Notes under the pieces: model-generated | The model's input: only the letters and a program-made list of their open reading frames with translations | Told to the model about the DNA's origin: nothing | Database searches by the model: none | Program-made: the position numbers and the translations under genes | NCBI GenBank assembly: GCA_039033415.1 | Contig: JBCCCR010000025.1 | Location: forward strand, 1 to 64,000 | Direction of reading: 5' to 3' | DNA: 64,000 nucleotides | Source of the DNA: Pseudomonadota bacterium | Lineage (GTDB): Bacteria; Pseudomonadota; Gammaproteobacteria; Xanthomonadales; SZUA-38 | Shown here: one piece after another, positions 52,258 through 61,768 of the stretch | How positions within the stretch are numbered: the first letter of the stretch is position 1 | Layout: each line of letters opens with the position of its first letter

Positions 52258-53577
52258 TTAGCGCCGATAGGTTACCGAAGCCCTTGCGGCCAGGGTGTCA
52301 AACTCGAGATTTTGAATATTATTTGACTCATCCGTGTAGTGAAAGCCGAAGGACAGGAATATATTTCTTGTGCGCTGAACCGTCACGGCAAAGGTCCAAT
52401 CCAGGTTATCGCTCTCTTGCCCTGCCTCAGCAAACGTTTGATTTGCCCACTGTACCGCCGTGCTCAATGAAACAAGCGGGCTGATCTGCCATTGAAGTCC
52501 AACCGAGGCCCGAATCAACTCCTGATCCAGCAGAGACGTGTCGTAGTCCTGCTCGTCGTAGACCAAAAGCGCAGTCAGATTGTGCCGATCTGTAATGTCC
52601 TTAGTCCAATTCACTCCAAGCGAGCTACGCACAAATGGGTCTCGGGTGACCACCGTTTCCTGAACCTGCGGAATAACTACCGCGTTGCCAAAGCTTAGCG
52701 TGTCCGCAAACACATCCCCGATTTCTCGGGTCAGGACAACACCAAGATCTTCCCCACCTGTGAGTTGACGGCTCCACCGCATGCTGAAGTAAGGTGAGGT
52801 TACGTCCTCTGCGCCATCGAGGGCAGCTTCCGCATAGCCTACATCAATGGCAATTGATGAACTCTGCCCGGCACCTCCTTCAATTTCTTTAATATAGTTG
52901 GCGGTAACCTGCCGTCGTTCATAATCTGGCTGAAGGTCAATTTCCTGGTCGAAGCCTATCGTGCTTGTCTGTAGGGAAAGTCCCAAGGTACTTGTGGGCG
53001 TAAGAGATCGAGACCACTGACCAAAGACTCCAACTCCGTCCGAGTCTGTCGTTGCAGCATCATCGTCCGCATCAAAAAAATTGTAACGAGCACCCAAAAC
53101 CAACGTGTCGGCAGCAGATAGATTCAGCGTCAGATCCGGACCGGTCGCAAATGCGTAAGTCTGCTGCACATTGTCAGGTGTCTGCACACCCAGGACGTTG
53201 ATGTTCGAACGCGTCAGGCCATTCTGAACAACCCAATTGAGGCGACTCTCGACAACCCGGTAAGTGGCATTGGCCGATACAGTTCCGCGAAATTCGCTGT
53301 CGAAGGTATCGTCAACATAACTGGCGTGTTCAACCAAACCGAAGGCCTCGATATCGAGTCTTGAGCCTTGGCGATTGATTCCGAAGTCCAGTGACGGAAG
53401 AAGCATTATGTCGTCAATCTGCCCATCGGCTATTCGCGCAGTATTGTTGTCATATTCGATCAACATACCGATTCCGTAGTCCAGGTTTGCCCCGTACTGG
53501 CGGAGCAGCTGGGCAGACGCGTTGTCTGAACAGATTAATATCAGGCATATCGGAAGGAAAAGTCTTGCTCGATTCAT
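52258..53577 (-). CDS. Outer-membrane beta-barrel protein of the EPS system
   Basis: 439 residues from the ATG at 53577 (signal peptide LFLPICLILICSDNASA-Q); a start at 53592 adds five residues, but the ribosome site GGGGGATGAAAGG fits the shorter form. The whole mature protein alternates polar and hydrophobic residues in amphipathic strands separated by acidic turns and ends in an aromatic/Arg-rich strand (SVTYRR), as for large porin-like barrels. This matches the PEP-CTERM-system-associated outer-membrane protein that sits beside the chain-length and kinase genes. Probably the outer-membrane exit or secretion partner of the Wza-type lipoprotein. Confidence 0.8.
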   Translation of the reverse strand: MNRARLFLPICLILICSDNASAQLLRQYGANLDYGIGMLIEYDNNTARIADGQIDDIMLLPSLDFGINRQGSRLDIEAFGLVEHASYVDDTFDSEFRGTVSANATYRVVESRLNWVVQNGLTRSNINVLGVQTPDNVQQTYAFATGPDLTLNLSAADTLVLGARYNFFDADDDAATTDSDGVGVFGQWSRSLTPTSTLGLSLQTSTIGFDQEIDLQPDYERRQVTANYIKEIEGGAGQSSSIAIDVGYAEAALDGAEDVTSPYFSMRWSRQLTGGEDLGVVLTREIGDVFADTLSFGNAVVIPQVQETVVTRDPFVRSSLGVNWTKDITDRHNLTALLVYDEQDYDTSLLDQELIRASVGLQWQISPLVSLSTAVQWANQTFAEAGQESDNLDWTFAVTVQRTRNIFLSFGFHYTDESNNIQNLEFDTLAARASVTYRR

Positions 53578-53581
53578 CCTT

Positions 53582-54340
53582 TCATCCCCCAAACGAAGGA
53601 AGGCGGTTGAAAATCACGCCAGCAAACTTTTCTGGCGTGAACGTGTTGGTTGCGTCGACAATTTTTGACGACGTAGCCTTTCCGTACGGCACGACCATGC
53701 ATACGAAGTCAGCATAGTTTTCGAGCAGGCGCGTATCAGCGGCAGCTCGCATATCCGGCGCATCAATGATGATAAAGCGATCAGGATACCGCTGCTGGAG
53801 CATATGTATCAGAAGACGCATATTCATCGTGCTCAAGCACTCGGTTTCGCGAGCGACCGGACCGCCAGCGGGGATCACTCGTATTCGCGGAATCGCAGCT
53901 GGCTTTATGATGTCGGAGATCGAGACCCCGTCGGGGTCATTCAAAAAATCCGTCAGGCCCGGCTCGGCGCGGACGCCTAGCAACGAATGAACGGCGGGCC
54001 GATAGAGATTGCAGTCTACGATCAAAGCGGTTTTGGAGCGGTCCAATGCAATTGCTGACGCTAGGTTCAGCGCAACGTGAGTCGCTCCGCCCCGTGGATA
54101 TAGTGAGGTGATAACACATACATAGTTCCGCCCTTTGGAACGTTGAAGCAGGTCAGCGCGAAGTTCTCGGAAAGCGTTGAACGCCTCAAGGTGAGGCGTT
54201 CGCGCATGGATGATGAGATTTTCATCAAGTGCTTTCGGGACGAGCGGATTTGGCTCCTCCATCAATGCGATCAGTTCACGACCGGCCCCTTTTTCGGGAT
54301 CGTTACTTTCTACGCTTTGGATTGGGACTGCGTCACTCAT
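53582..54340 (-). CDS. BY-kinase-like ATPase of the EPS locus with degenerate P-loop
   Basis: 252 residues. The position and fold match the tyrosine autokinase that partners Wzc/GumC chain-length proteins: FNAFRELRADLLQ before the first strand, ITSLYPRGGATHVALNLASAI at the Walker A place, ALIVDCNLYRPAVHSLLG (Walker A'), and FIIIDAPD (Walker B). The Walker A lacks the essential lysine (GGATH where GxGKS/T is expected). Walker A' reads DCN rather than DAD, and no Tyr-rich C-terminal tail is present. It probably does not hydrolyse ATP normally and may act as a structural partner. ATGA overlap with the chain-length gene decides the start. Confidence 0.85.
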   Translation of the reverse strand: MSDAVPIQSVESNDPEKGAGRELIALMEEPNPLVPKALDENLIIHARTPHLEAFNAFRELRADLLQRSKGRNYVCVITSLYPRGGATHVALNLASAIALDRSKTALIVDCNLYRPAVHSLLGVRAEPGLTDFLNDPDGVSISDIIKPAAIPRIRVIPAGGPVARETECLSTMNMRLLIHMLQQRYPDRFIIIDAPDMRAAADTRLLENYADFVCMVVPYGKATSSKIVDATNTFTPEKFAGVIFNRLPSFGG

Positions 54341-55863
54341 GATTCGATGCCAGTGAATTTCAACCAAGCGGCCGCACCGTACATCGCAGCCAGAGCCAAG
54401 ACGCCGAGAATAAAGGCAACGCTGGACGCGTTTGCCGCGGCACCAGCCGTTTTCATATCAGATATGACGGACAGCACCGGCACTTGCAACTGCTCAATTT
54501 GTTCTTTCATTCGCACCCTTGGGTCGAACTGGACGAGTAGGGTGGTAATGCCCAAGGGCAACAAGAAGCTCAATACAAGCCCCGCTCCCGCAATGTGAAG
54601 AAACCGCAAGCCAACAGGAGTGTATGGAACCGCAGGCGGTTCCTGCACGGACATGATTAGACCCTGTTGTTCCTGGTCCATTGTCATAGAAACTCGTGCT
54701 TTTTCGCGCCGGCGCAGCAGATCTTGATAGATATCTTGATTGACCTGATAGTCTCGATTGAGTTCTGTGAGGGCCTGCTCTGACTCGCCGATTTTCTGAC
54801 TGCGGTCGATCTCCAGACTCAGAAGACTCTCAAGTTCACGCAATCTGACCGCAACACTACTTTGACGCGTACGAATATCTGCCAGCCGTGAGCGAAGGTC
54901 ACCATACAAATCCTGACCTGTGCCTTCGGCACCGGTGCCACTCGTACCGGCAACGCCGGCGACGCTCTCAAGCTCACTGAGTTCGGCACGGAGCTGATCG
55001 ATTTGGCCCTTGATTTGAACAATGTCGGGGTAGGTGTCGTGGTAGCTCAATCGCAGCGTCGCCAGCTGGGTCTCGAATTCAGCCAGACGTGTTCGAATCT
55101 GAGTCTGTTTGCCCGCTGCGTTCGTGACTTGGGTCTCACTGCTAAGCTGCTGGACCAATGACATTTCCTGGGCATTGAGCTCAGAGATTTCGAGGCGTAG
55201 GGATTCAGACTCTCTGCGCAGGCCCATGGCGCGTTCACCGACCTGTCTGGACGACTCCGGTAGTGCATCCATATTAGCGTCTCTAAATTCGCGGAGCGCC
55301 ATCTCAGATTCGACAAGCTTCCGCTGATACTCCTGCACCTGGCTGTCAATAAACCTGAATGCTGAGAGACTCTCTTCGCGCTGAGACTTCAAGCTTTCCC
55401 GAATGATCCAGTCAACGTACATATTGGCTACTTCGTATGCACGCTGCGGCTCCTGGTCCCGATAAGAAATAGTGATCAGGTTTCTACCGCGATTACGGAC
55501 GTTTGTGCGACCCCTTAGGCTCGCCATGAGTCGCTCTTTTTCCTGGCCTGAAGTTGATTCGTCGATCAACTCCCCTACATCCAGGATTGTCTCCAGTATC
55601 CTGCGGCTGAAAGCGATTTCGCTGACAATCGAGGCCATGTAGGCGACCTCGGTCTGCTCAGCAACGCCGTCCATTAGCGGGCCGACGATGTTTCGGTTTT
55701 CCACCAGGATCGAGCCGGTGGATTCGTAAACCTTCGGCGTCGTGAAGGCAACGAAGAGAGCTGCAGCACTCACCAGCATCGCAACAACGATCCATAAGTT
55801 TCGGCGCGCAGAAAGCTCGCGAAAAATCGCTTTTATTAAACGTTCGGTTTGGGGATCCAACAT
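54337..55863 (-). CDS. Polysaccharide chain-length determinant (Wzz/GumC type, XrtA system)
   Basis: 508 residues: transmembrane helix at ~25-45, Wzz domain (KVYESTGSILVE), a long coiled-coil periplasmic section (~160-400, with RIETQL-like heptads), the PCP motif VPYTPVGLRFLHIAGAGLVLSF before the second helix, and a short cytosolic end followed by a third hydrophobic helix (SVAFILGVLALAAMYGAAAWL). It sets EPS chain length and bridges to the outer-membrane exporter. An extra C-terminal helix and the lack of a fused kinase domain fit the XrtA-system variant with a separate kinase gene. The downstream kinase-like gene overlaps by 4 nt. Confidence 0.92.
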   Translation of the reverse strand: MLDPQTERLIKAIFRELSARRNLWIVVAMLVSAAALFVAFTTPKVYESTGSILVENRNIVGPLMDGVAEQTEVAYMASIVSEIAFSRRILETILDVGELIDESTSGQEKERLMASLRGRTNVRNRGRNLITISYRDQEPQRAYEVANMYVDWIIRESLKSQREESLSAFRFIDSQVQEYQRKLVESEMALREFRDANMDALPESSRQVGERAMGLRRESESLRLEISELNAQEMSLVQQLSSETQVTNAAGKQTQIRTRLAEFETQLATLRLSYHDTYPDIVQIKGQIDQLRAELSELESVAGVAGTSGTGAEGTGQDLYGDLRSRLADIRTRQSSVAVRLRELESLLSLEIDRSQKIGESEQALTELNRDYQVNQDIYQDLLRRREKARVSMTMDQEQQGLIMSVQEPPAVPYTPVGLRFLHIAGAGLVLSFLLPLGITTLLVQFDPRVRMKEQIEQLQVPVLSVISDMKTAGAAANASSVAFILGVLALAAMYGAAAWLKFTGIES

Positions 55864-55878
55864 GAGACTTCGTTCCCG

Positions 55879-56508
55879 TTAAAGCACCCGCTCTGGCACC
55901 GTGATGACGTCGCCAGGACGCAAGTTGTAGTTGGTTTGCAGATCCCCTTTGCTCAGAATCTGGTTGAGTAGAATATCGAATGAGCCTGGGTTGTCCCCAG
56001 ATTTTCGAATCAGTTGGCTCCGATCAGAATTGGCAAATTCATTTGGGCCGCCGGCCGCCAGAACCGCGTCCAGAACAGTCATACCCTGACGATACGCAAT
56101 TGTCACAGGCGATCTAACGGCACCAGTGACTCGGATTCTGGACAGGTATTCATGACTGTTCAGCGCGGTCATAATGACCGCGACGAGGGGGTTCTTTATG
56201 TAGGTCGATAGTTCTTGTTTGATGACCTCAGCGACCTGTTCCGGCGTGCGTCCTGCCGCCTGTACATCGCCGATAAGCGGGACGGAGATCTTGCCGTCGG
56301 GTCGAACTGGCACCGACGCATCGAGATCCGGGTTCCTCCAAACTGAAATTTGAACAACGTCATCCACCCCAATGAGATATTGGTCAACTAGAACCGCAGA
56401 CTCGGCTTCCCCAACCGGCAGCCGATCGACGGCTCGCGGGGTGCCGCAACCAGAAAGGAGGAAACCGCAGGCCACTAGCATTCCCAGGACGAATATCCAC
56501 TTTTTCAT
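55879..56508 (-). CDS. Polysaccharide export lipoprotein (Wza/ExoF type)
   Basis: 209 residues from the ATG at 56508, with GAGGAG at good spacing. Lipoprotein signal with lipobox LLSGC (Cys21). Poly_export domain: YLIGVDDVVQISVWRNPDLDASVPVRPDGKISVPLIGDVQAAGRTPEQVAEVI, then the SLBB domain RIRVTGAVRSPVTIAYRQGMTVLDAVLAAGG. It forms the outer-membrane/periplasmic export ring for the EPS. First gene of the minus-strand assembly operon running to 42427. The ORF extends to 56544 but the added residues do not look like a signal peptide. Confidence 0.94.
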   Translation of the reverse strand: MKKWIFVLGMLVACGFLLSGCGTPRAVDRLPVGEAESAVLVDQYLIGVDDVVQISVWRNPDLDASVPVRPDGKISVPLIGDVQAAGRTPEQVAEVIKQELSTYIKNPLVAVIMTALNSHEYLSRIRVTGAVRSPVTIAYRQGMTVLDAVLAAGGPNEFANSDRSQLIRKSGDNPGSFDILLNQILSKGDLQTNYNLRPGDVITVPERVL

Positions 56509-56588
56509 GTCAGCATCTCTCCTCAGAAAACCCGCCGGTTGCACCCAACCACTAATTCTTGTCAGTATATTATCGTAAGCAAGCGAGA

Positions 56589-57020
56589 ATGCGTGCTAAC
56601 GTGACACCAAACCCTGATTTCGACCAAATCTATAAAATGCTGGATGTGGACCCTGCCGACGGTTGGGCAGTTGTTCAGCAATCGTTTCGGCGAAAAGCTC
56701 AGCGCTACCATCCAGATCGTGCCAAAGGGAATCCCGTTATTGAGAAAATCGCCGCCCGGCGATTTGAAGAGCTCAATCAATCGTTTGAGGAACTCAAGCG
56801 TTTTTACCGAATTTTTGGCGACCTTCCACCGCTTGGCCTTAACGCAACAGCGGATTACACGCGCCCCAAGCGCAGTTCAGCTCGCACACCCCTAGTTCAA
56901 CCTAAGACTGGCGTAATGAAAGACAGCAGCGCAAACAAGATCGCGTTTAACTGGGCTGTTCCCATCGGCACCGTCGTGCTTTTCATTGTGGCCGCAATCG
57001 TCGGGCTCTCTATCCTCTAA
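56589..57020 (+). CDS. J-domain protein with C-terminal membrane anchor
   Basis: 143 residues. A DnaJ domain at ~10-68 carries the catalytic HPD (41-43) between helix II (VVQQSFRRKAQRY) and helix III (ARRFEELNQSFEELKRF). A basic Pro/Ser/Thr linker is followed by a single C-terminal transmembrane helix (VPIGTVVLFIVAAIVGLSIL), so it is tail-anchored with the J-domain presumably in the cytosol, where it can stimulate DnaK. It has no Gly/Phe or zinc region and is thus a type III J-protein. It lies divergent to the Wza-type gene and convergent with the initiating phosphosugar transferase, suggesting a chaperone role in EPS machinery assembly. A TTG at 56559 is a less likely start. Confidence 0.88.
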   Translation: MRANVTPNPDFDQIYKMLDVDPADGWAVVQQSFRRKAQRYHPDRAKGNPVIEKIAARRFEELNQSFEELKRFYRIFGDLPPLGLNATADYTRPKRSSARTPLVQPKTGVMKDSSANKIAFNWAVPIGTVVLFIVAAIVGLSIL

Positions 57021-57021
57021 C

Positions 57022-57033
57022 GCCGCTAGCGGC
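57022..57033. repeat. 12-bp palindrome between convergent genes
   Basis: GCCGCTAGCGGC lies just after the J-domain stop and covers the stop codon of the phosphosugar transferase. It could form a small hairpin in both transcripts, but no T-run follows; a terminator role is uncertain. Confidence 0.35.
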
Positions 57034-58426
57034 CTTTGCCAAACAGCACAACCTCTACGGTCGTCATCATCACGTAAAGGTCCAGCATGAGATTGTGGTT
57101 CTTAACGTAGTAAAGATCGTATTCAAGTTTGTTTTTTGAATCCTCAATGCTTGCGCCATAGGGATACTTGACCTGCGCCCAGCCGGTAATGCCCGGTTTC
57201 ACGGTGTGGCGTTCGTCGTAGTACGGAATTTTCTCTCCAAGTTCGGCAACAAAAATCGGACGCTCAGGTCTCGGCCCGACAAAGCTCATCTCGCCGCCCA
57301 GGACGTTAAAGATCTGGGGTAACTCGTCGACCCGGCAGCGACGAATGATATTGCCGACACGGGTGATACGAGAATCAGACTTGTTGGCCCATCTGGCCTT
57401 GCCATCTTTTTCAGCATCGACGCTCATACTCCGGAATTTCAGAACGTCAAATAGCCTGCCCCGCTCACCGACCCTTTGCTGACGGTAAAAAACCGGAGCG
57501 CCCAGCCCGTCCTCAAGTTTGATCAGCAACGCGGTCAGCAGCATGACTGGCAGCGAGACCGCCAACAGACTTACGCTGGCGGCAACGTCAAAGGCGCGTT
57601 TCGTAATTGTACGAAACACATTTTTCGAACACCCATCACTGAAGACCAGCCAACCGGGGTTTAACATCTCCAGCCGAACACGACCGTCTTCTCTTTCGAA
57701 AAAAGTGGTCTGCTCGAGAATGGATATCCCCATCAACTTGCACTCAAGGAGTTCACTCATCGGAAACGCATTCCGCCGGTCATCGGCGGCTAGAACGATC
57801 TCTTCGACTCTCATCCGCCGGCAGTAGTCTGCAAGGCGCCCTTTGGCAATATTTGCAACGTCTCTTTGCGGAAGCTGGGGCGTCTCCCTATTCGCCGGCA
57901 TGAAGCCGGTAATCTTGAGCGCGCTTCCATGTTCGGTCTGCACGCTGCGGCGGATTGCACTGGCCGCCTTCCCAGCGCCAAGAACAAGCACCCGCTTGCG
58001 CAGACCTTGGACGTTTAGGACTCGAAAAAAGAGCGGACGTACGATCGAAACCGCAGCGACGGCCGTCAGGAGCGATACGAGCAGTACACTTCGGCCCGAG
58101 TAGAGGTCAGGAAACAGATAATAGAAGACAGCGAGACCGAGCCATCCGATCGCGAAAGCGGCTCCGAGCCGGAGACAAAACTCGCCAAGTCGTTGGGCGC
58201 GTTGGTACTGGTACAAGCCCATGGCGCTCATGCCTGTTACCATAAAAAAGGCGAAAACTACCGCTCGCGGCAGAACGTCGCCCATGTAGGCGTCGGCTTG
58301 GCCCAGGTCTCCAAAGCGAACAAGAGAGCCCGCGTAGAGACACGCGAAGAGCAGCATGCCATCGATCGCTGCTAGTAAAACGTACGGCAGTCGAACGTAC
58401 TGCTTGAAAATCCTAATCGTCGGCAT
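57026..58426 (-). CDS. Initiating phosphosugar transferase (polyprenyl-phosphate hexose-1-P transferase, XrtA type)
   Basis: 466 residues with four to five N-terminal transmembrane helices, a cytosolic Rossmann-like region (KRVLVLGAGKAASAIRR), and a fifth helix near 285. The C-terminal bacterial sugar-transferase domain has KRAFDVAASVSLL, LKFRSMSVDAE, RRCRVDELPQIFNVLGGEMSFVGPRPERP and KPGITGWAQV. It puts the first sugar phosphate on undecaprenyl phosphate and so starts the repeat unit. The architecture matches the TIGR03013-type enzyme of exosortase-A EPS loci. GGGGA precedes the ATG. Confidence 0.93.
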   Translation of the reverse strand: MPTIRIFKQYVRLPYVLLAAIDGMLLFACLYAGSLVRFGDLGQADAYMGDVLPRAVVFAFFMVTGMSAMGLYQYQRAQRLGEFCLRLGAAFAIGWLGLAVFYYLFPDLYSGRSVLLVSLLTAVAAVSIVRPLFFRVLNVQGLRKRVLVLGAGKAASAIRRSVQTEHGSALKITGFMPANRETPQLPQRDVANIAKGRLADYCRRMRVEEIVLAADDRRNAFPMSELLECKLMGISILEQTTFFEREDGRVRLEMLNPGWLVFSDGCSKNVFRTITKRAFDVAASVSLLAVSLPVMLLTALLIKLEDGLGAPVFYRQQRVGERGRLFDVLKFRSMSVDAEKDGKARWANKSDSRITRVGNIIRRCRVDELPQIFNVLGGEMSFVGPRPERPIFVAELGEKIPYYDERHTVKPGITGWAQVKYPYGASIEDSKNKLEYDLYYVKNHNLMLDLYVMMTTVEVVLFGKGR

Positions 58427-58702
58427 TTTTTCCCCGCATCACCCGAACATAAGGCGTGCATCTTCCCAATACGACAAATTCTGCCGCAGCACTCCCCTTC
58501 GGAGCCTCTGCGACCCCTAGACTAGCCCATTCCCCGACGGATAAAAGCCTAGGTACTGAAACAATTGTTACATCCCTACGACACTTCGAGACGAATGCTT
58601 ACACAGGTCTATTAAACGAATGTGGCAGCCGAAAAAACACAGTCGACGGCGCACAATTTTTCGCTAAACTTCTGCCCTATTCATTTCGGGATGTACCCTA
58701 GA

Positions 58703-59989
58703 ATGACCTCCCCCACAGCAATAGAAAACGCCCACCTTGCGGTAATCGGCCTCGGCTATGTCGGACTGCCATTGGCGGTTTCGTTCGGTCATCACTTCAA
58801 TACCACGGGTTTTGACATCAGTTCCGACAGAATTGCTGAACTTCGCGCCGGTAATGACTCCACGCTCGAGGTCGATTCTGCAGAACTCGCTGAAAGTAAA
58901 CGTCTCCGCTTCGCCGATTCCCTCAACGACTTAGAAGCCGCAGATGTCTACATCGTCACGGTCCCTACGCCAATCGACCACAACAAGCAGCCAGACCTCT
59001 CCCCCCTAGAGTCAGCCTGCCGCTCTATTGGAACCGTTCTGAGACCCGGGAACATCGTTATTTTTGAATCAACGGTTTACCCAGGTACCACGGAGGAGTA
59101 TTGCGGACCGATTCTCGAGGAAGTGTCGGGACTGTCACTGGATAAGGACTTTTTCCTCGGCTATAGCCCGGAACGAATCAACCCAGGCGACAAGCAGCAC
59201 CGAATTACCGATATCGTCAAAGTGACCGCTGGCTCAACGCCAGAAATCGCTAAGTATGTCGATGATCTTTACGGCACGATCATCAAAGCTGGAACGCACC
59301 TGGCCAGTTCGATCAAAGTCGCTGAGGCGGCCAAGGTGATTGAAAACACCCAGCGTGACCTGAATATCGCCCTCATAAACGAGTTGGCGCTGATATTTGA
59401 TCGCCTGGACATCGATACCCTGGAGGTGCTCGAGGCCGCCGGGACCAAATGGAATTTCTTGCCTTTTCGACCAGGGCTGGTGGGTGGACACTGTATCGGT
59501 GTCGATCCTTACTATCTGACCCACAAGGCGCTGCAGGTTGGCTACCACCCCGAGGTGATTCTGGCCGGTCGTAAGCTGAATGACGGCATGGGCGTTCACG
59601 TCGCCAGCAAGGTGGTCAAGCTCATGACCCAGGCCCGTCGGCACGTATTTGGTGCCAAAATCCTGGTTTTGGGTCTCACTTTCAAGGAAAACTGTCCAGA
59701 TCTAAGAAACAGCCGCGTTATCGACATCATCAACGAACTTCGCAGCTATAACGCCGAAGTTGACGTACATGACCCCTGGGTGGAACCGACCGCCGCGAAG
59801 CACGAGTTCGGTATCGATTTGCTACAGGATCCTCCGAAGGCGCACTACGACGCGATCATCCTGGCGGTCGCGCACAAGGAGTTTTCAGACTCGGGCATCG
59901 AAGCGTTGAGGGCTTTAGGCAAACCTGGGCATATCTTCTTTGACATTAAATCGGTTTTTCCGGCAGATCAGGTTGACGACCGCCTGTAG
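58703..59989 (+). CDS. tviB: UDP-N-acetylhexosamine 6-dehydrogenase (TviB/WbpO type)
   Basis: About 428 residues from the ATG at 58703 (58691 also possible; the frame stays open to 58622). N-terminal NAD domain [16 protein letters not shown], then [40 protein letters not shown] and [22 protein letters not shown]. The catalytic Cys is in [18 protein letters not shown], with a C-terminal domain [15 protein letters not shown]. It oxidises C6 of UDP-GlcNAc/GalNAc to the uronic acid in two NAD steps. The PTPID and [14 protein letters not shown] segments are typical of the TviB branch, but exact substrate identity is inferred. It gives the EPS an acidic amino-uronic sugar. Confidence 0.9.
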   Translation: MTSPTAIENAHLAVIGLGYVGLPLAVSFGHHFNTTGFDISSDRIAELRAGNDSTLEVDSAELAESKRLRFADSLNDLEAADVYIVTVPTPIDHNKQPDLSPLESACRSIGTVLRPGNIVIFESTVYPGTTEEYCGPILEEVSGLSLDKDFFLGYSPERINPGDKQHRITDIVKVTAGSTPEIAKYVDDLYGTIIKAGTHLASSIKVAEAAKVIENTQRDLNIALINELALIFDRLDIDTLEVLEAAGTKWNFLPFRPGLVGGHCIGVDPYYLTHKALQVGYHPEVILAGRKLNDGMGVHVASKVVKLMTQARRHVFGAKILVLGLTFKENCPDLRNSRVIDIINELRSYNAEVDVHDPWVEPTAAKHEFGIDLLQDPPKAHYDAIILAVAHKEFSDSGIEALRALGKPGHIFFDIKSVFPADQVDDRL

Positions 59990-60037
59990 ACGGTCGCAAC
60001 ATCGCTGACCTGGTAAATCCGTCAATCGGAGTCTTCC

Positions 60038-61045
60038 ATGCGAATCCTGGTAACCGGCACCGCCGGGTTCATCGGCAGTCATGTTGCCCATCAGTTGCTC
60101 GACCGGGGCGATGAGGTGCTGGGTCTGGACAACGTTAACGACTACTACGAGGTCTCGCTGAAGGAAGCGCGCCTGGCTCGACTGCTGGACCGCGATGGAT
60201 TTACGGAGGCACGAATCGCACTAGAAGATCGGGACGCTGTCGAAAAGGCGTTTGCCCACTTTCAGCCTCAGCGCGTTGTCCACCTCGCGGCCCAGGCGGG
60301 GGTCCGCTACTCGCTGGAAAACCCTCGCGCCTACATCGACACCAATCTGGTTGGGTTTCTCAACATCCTGGAGCCCTGCCGCCACCAGCAGGTTGAGCAC
60401 CTGGTCTATGCTTCAAGCAGCTCGGTTTATGGCGCTAACACAAAGATGCCGTTTTCTGTGCATCACAACGTAGACCATCCGCTCAGCCTCTATGCGGCCA
60501 CCAAAAAATCCAACGAGCTGATGGCCCACACCTACAGCAGCTTATTTGGCGTACCCACGACCGGCCTCCGGTTTTTTACCGTTTACGGGCCCTGGGGAAG
60601 GCCTGACATGGCGCTGTTCATCTTCACCCGCAACATCCTTGAGGGTAAGCCGATCCAGGTATTCAACCACGGTAAACACAAGCGGGACTTCACGTACATC
60701 GACGACATTGTCGAGGGCGTGGTGCGGCTAACCGACCACATAGCTGCCCCAAGCGATGCCTGGGACAGCAACGCCCCCGATCCGGCAACAAGCAAGGCCC
60801 CCTACCGAGTTTTCAACATCGGGAACAATCAGCCGGTCGAACTCATGCGATACATCGAGGTGCTGGAGGAGGAGCTAGAAAAAGAGGCTGAAAAGGAGTT
60901 CCTCCCGCTACAGCCTGGCGACGTCCCCGCCACCAGCGCTGACATTGACGCTCTATCCAATGCAGTGGGCTACCGCCCCGCCACTCCTGTCGAAACCGGC
61001 ATTAAGAACTTTGTAGCCTGGTATCGCGACTACTACCAAGTCTAG
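60038..61045 (+). CDS. UDP-glucuronate 4-epimerase-like NAD-dependent epimerase
   Basis: 335 residues: [77 protein letters not shown] (catalytic Tyr-x-x-x-Lys), [17 protein letters not shown] and [16 protein letters not shown]. The NDYY and AGVRYS blocks are diagnostic of the CapI/LspL-type UDP-GlcA/UDP-GalA epimerases. GGAG precedes the ATG. It follows the 6-dehydrogenase on the same strand by 48 nt, so the two probably supply uronic sugars; a HexNAcA substrate is also possible given that neighbour. Confidence 0.9.
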   Translation: MRILVTGTAGFIGSHVAHQLLDRGDEVLGLDNVNDYYEVSLKEARLARLLDRDGFTEARIALEDRDAVEKAFAHFQPQRVVHLAAQAGVRYSLENPRAYIDTNLVGFLNILEPCRHQQVEHLVYASSSSVYGANTKMPFSVHHNVDHPLSLYAATKKSNELMAHTYSSLFGVPTTGLRFFTVYGPWGRPDMALFIFTRNILEGKPIQVFNHGKHKRDFTYIDDIVEGVVRLTDHIAAPSDAWDSNAPDPATSKAPYRVFNIGNNQPVELMRYIEVLEEELEKEAEKEFLPLQPGDVPATSADIDALSNAVGYRPATPVETGIKNFVAWYRDYYQV

Positions 61046-61049
61046 CCGG

Positions 61050-61754
61050 CTAGTCCAGCCAGAATCGGAGCTGGTAGTAAGCCATTCCCACGACTTCGTG
61101 CAGTAGATGGTCGAGCCTGCCGACAGAGCGGTAATCCGGCAGCAACCCCCGCCAATTCTCAGTGACGTCTACGCCGACAGGGCAGACCTCAACGCCATGG
61201 TGAGAAAACGACGCGCGACTCCTTCGCATATGTAGCGCAGAGGTAACAAGCCAAACGACAGCTTCCTGAGTCTGTGGATGCTGCGCTGCTGCCTGAGCAG
61301 CCTGCAGCGTGTTCGCCGAGCCCGCCAAATCGACAAGTGCCGACTCCCTGCCCCACATTTGACTCACGCGTCGAAACACGGCGGCTTCTTGTTGTGTTCC
61401 GGATACCAAAATCGGCACATCGCCGTTTGACGCCGAAATTTCCAAAGCGTGCTCAAGGCGAAGTAGCGATTTGTGAGTGAGCGTCGAAAAACTACGGCTG
61501 CCCAGCGGCTTTCTCACCCCGGCTGGCAGGAGGACAATGATATCTGGACGGGTGTTCTGGCAAGGCAGCGGCGCGGCATACTCTGCCTCCCATAACCGCG
61601 TTATTCCGTACGCCACCGGCGGCGTCATACAAAGAAGGAGCAGGCCGATACAGAACGCCCCGAGAAATACACACCAGACTCTTCGCCTAAGGAGCCAACT
61701 CGCCAACGTGAGCGCAATCAGCCAAGCCAGCGGGTTGGTCATCAACAAGCGCAC
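61050..61754 (-). CDS. YdcF/SanA-like DUF218 membrane protein
   Basis: 234 residues with two hydrophobic N-terminal helices (LAWLIALTLASWLL, VFLGAFCIGLLLLC) and a DUF218 domain: DIIVLLPAG, LSRLEHALEIS-type helix (SLLRLEHALEIS), PILVSGTQQEA, ESALVDLAGSANTLQAA, VVWLVTSALHMRRSRASFSHHGVEV. The family is linked to envelope and peptidoglycan stress; its reaction is unsettled, and some relatives lie in EPS loci. GTG start at 61754 without an obvious ribosome site; an ATG at 61742 is possible. Convergent with the epimerase (4-nt gap) and just after GalE. Confidence 0.85.
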   Translation of the reverse strand: MRLLMTNPLAWLIALTLASWLLRRRVWCVFLGAFCIGLLLLCMTPPVAYGITRLWEAEYAAPLPCQNTRPDIIVLLPAGVRKPLGSRSFSTLTHKSLLRLEHALEISASNGDVPILVSGTQQEAAVFRRVSQMWGRESALVDLAGSANTLQAAQAAAQHPQTQEAVVWLVTSALHMRRSRASFSHHGVEVCPVGVDVTENWRGLLPDYRSVGRLDHLLHEVVGMAYYQLRFWLD

Positions 61755-61768
61755 AGGCGCCGGCCCGG

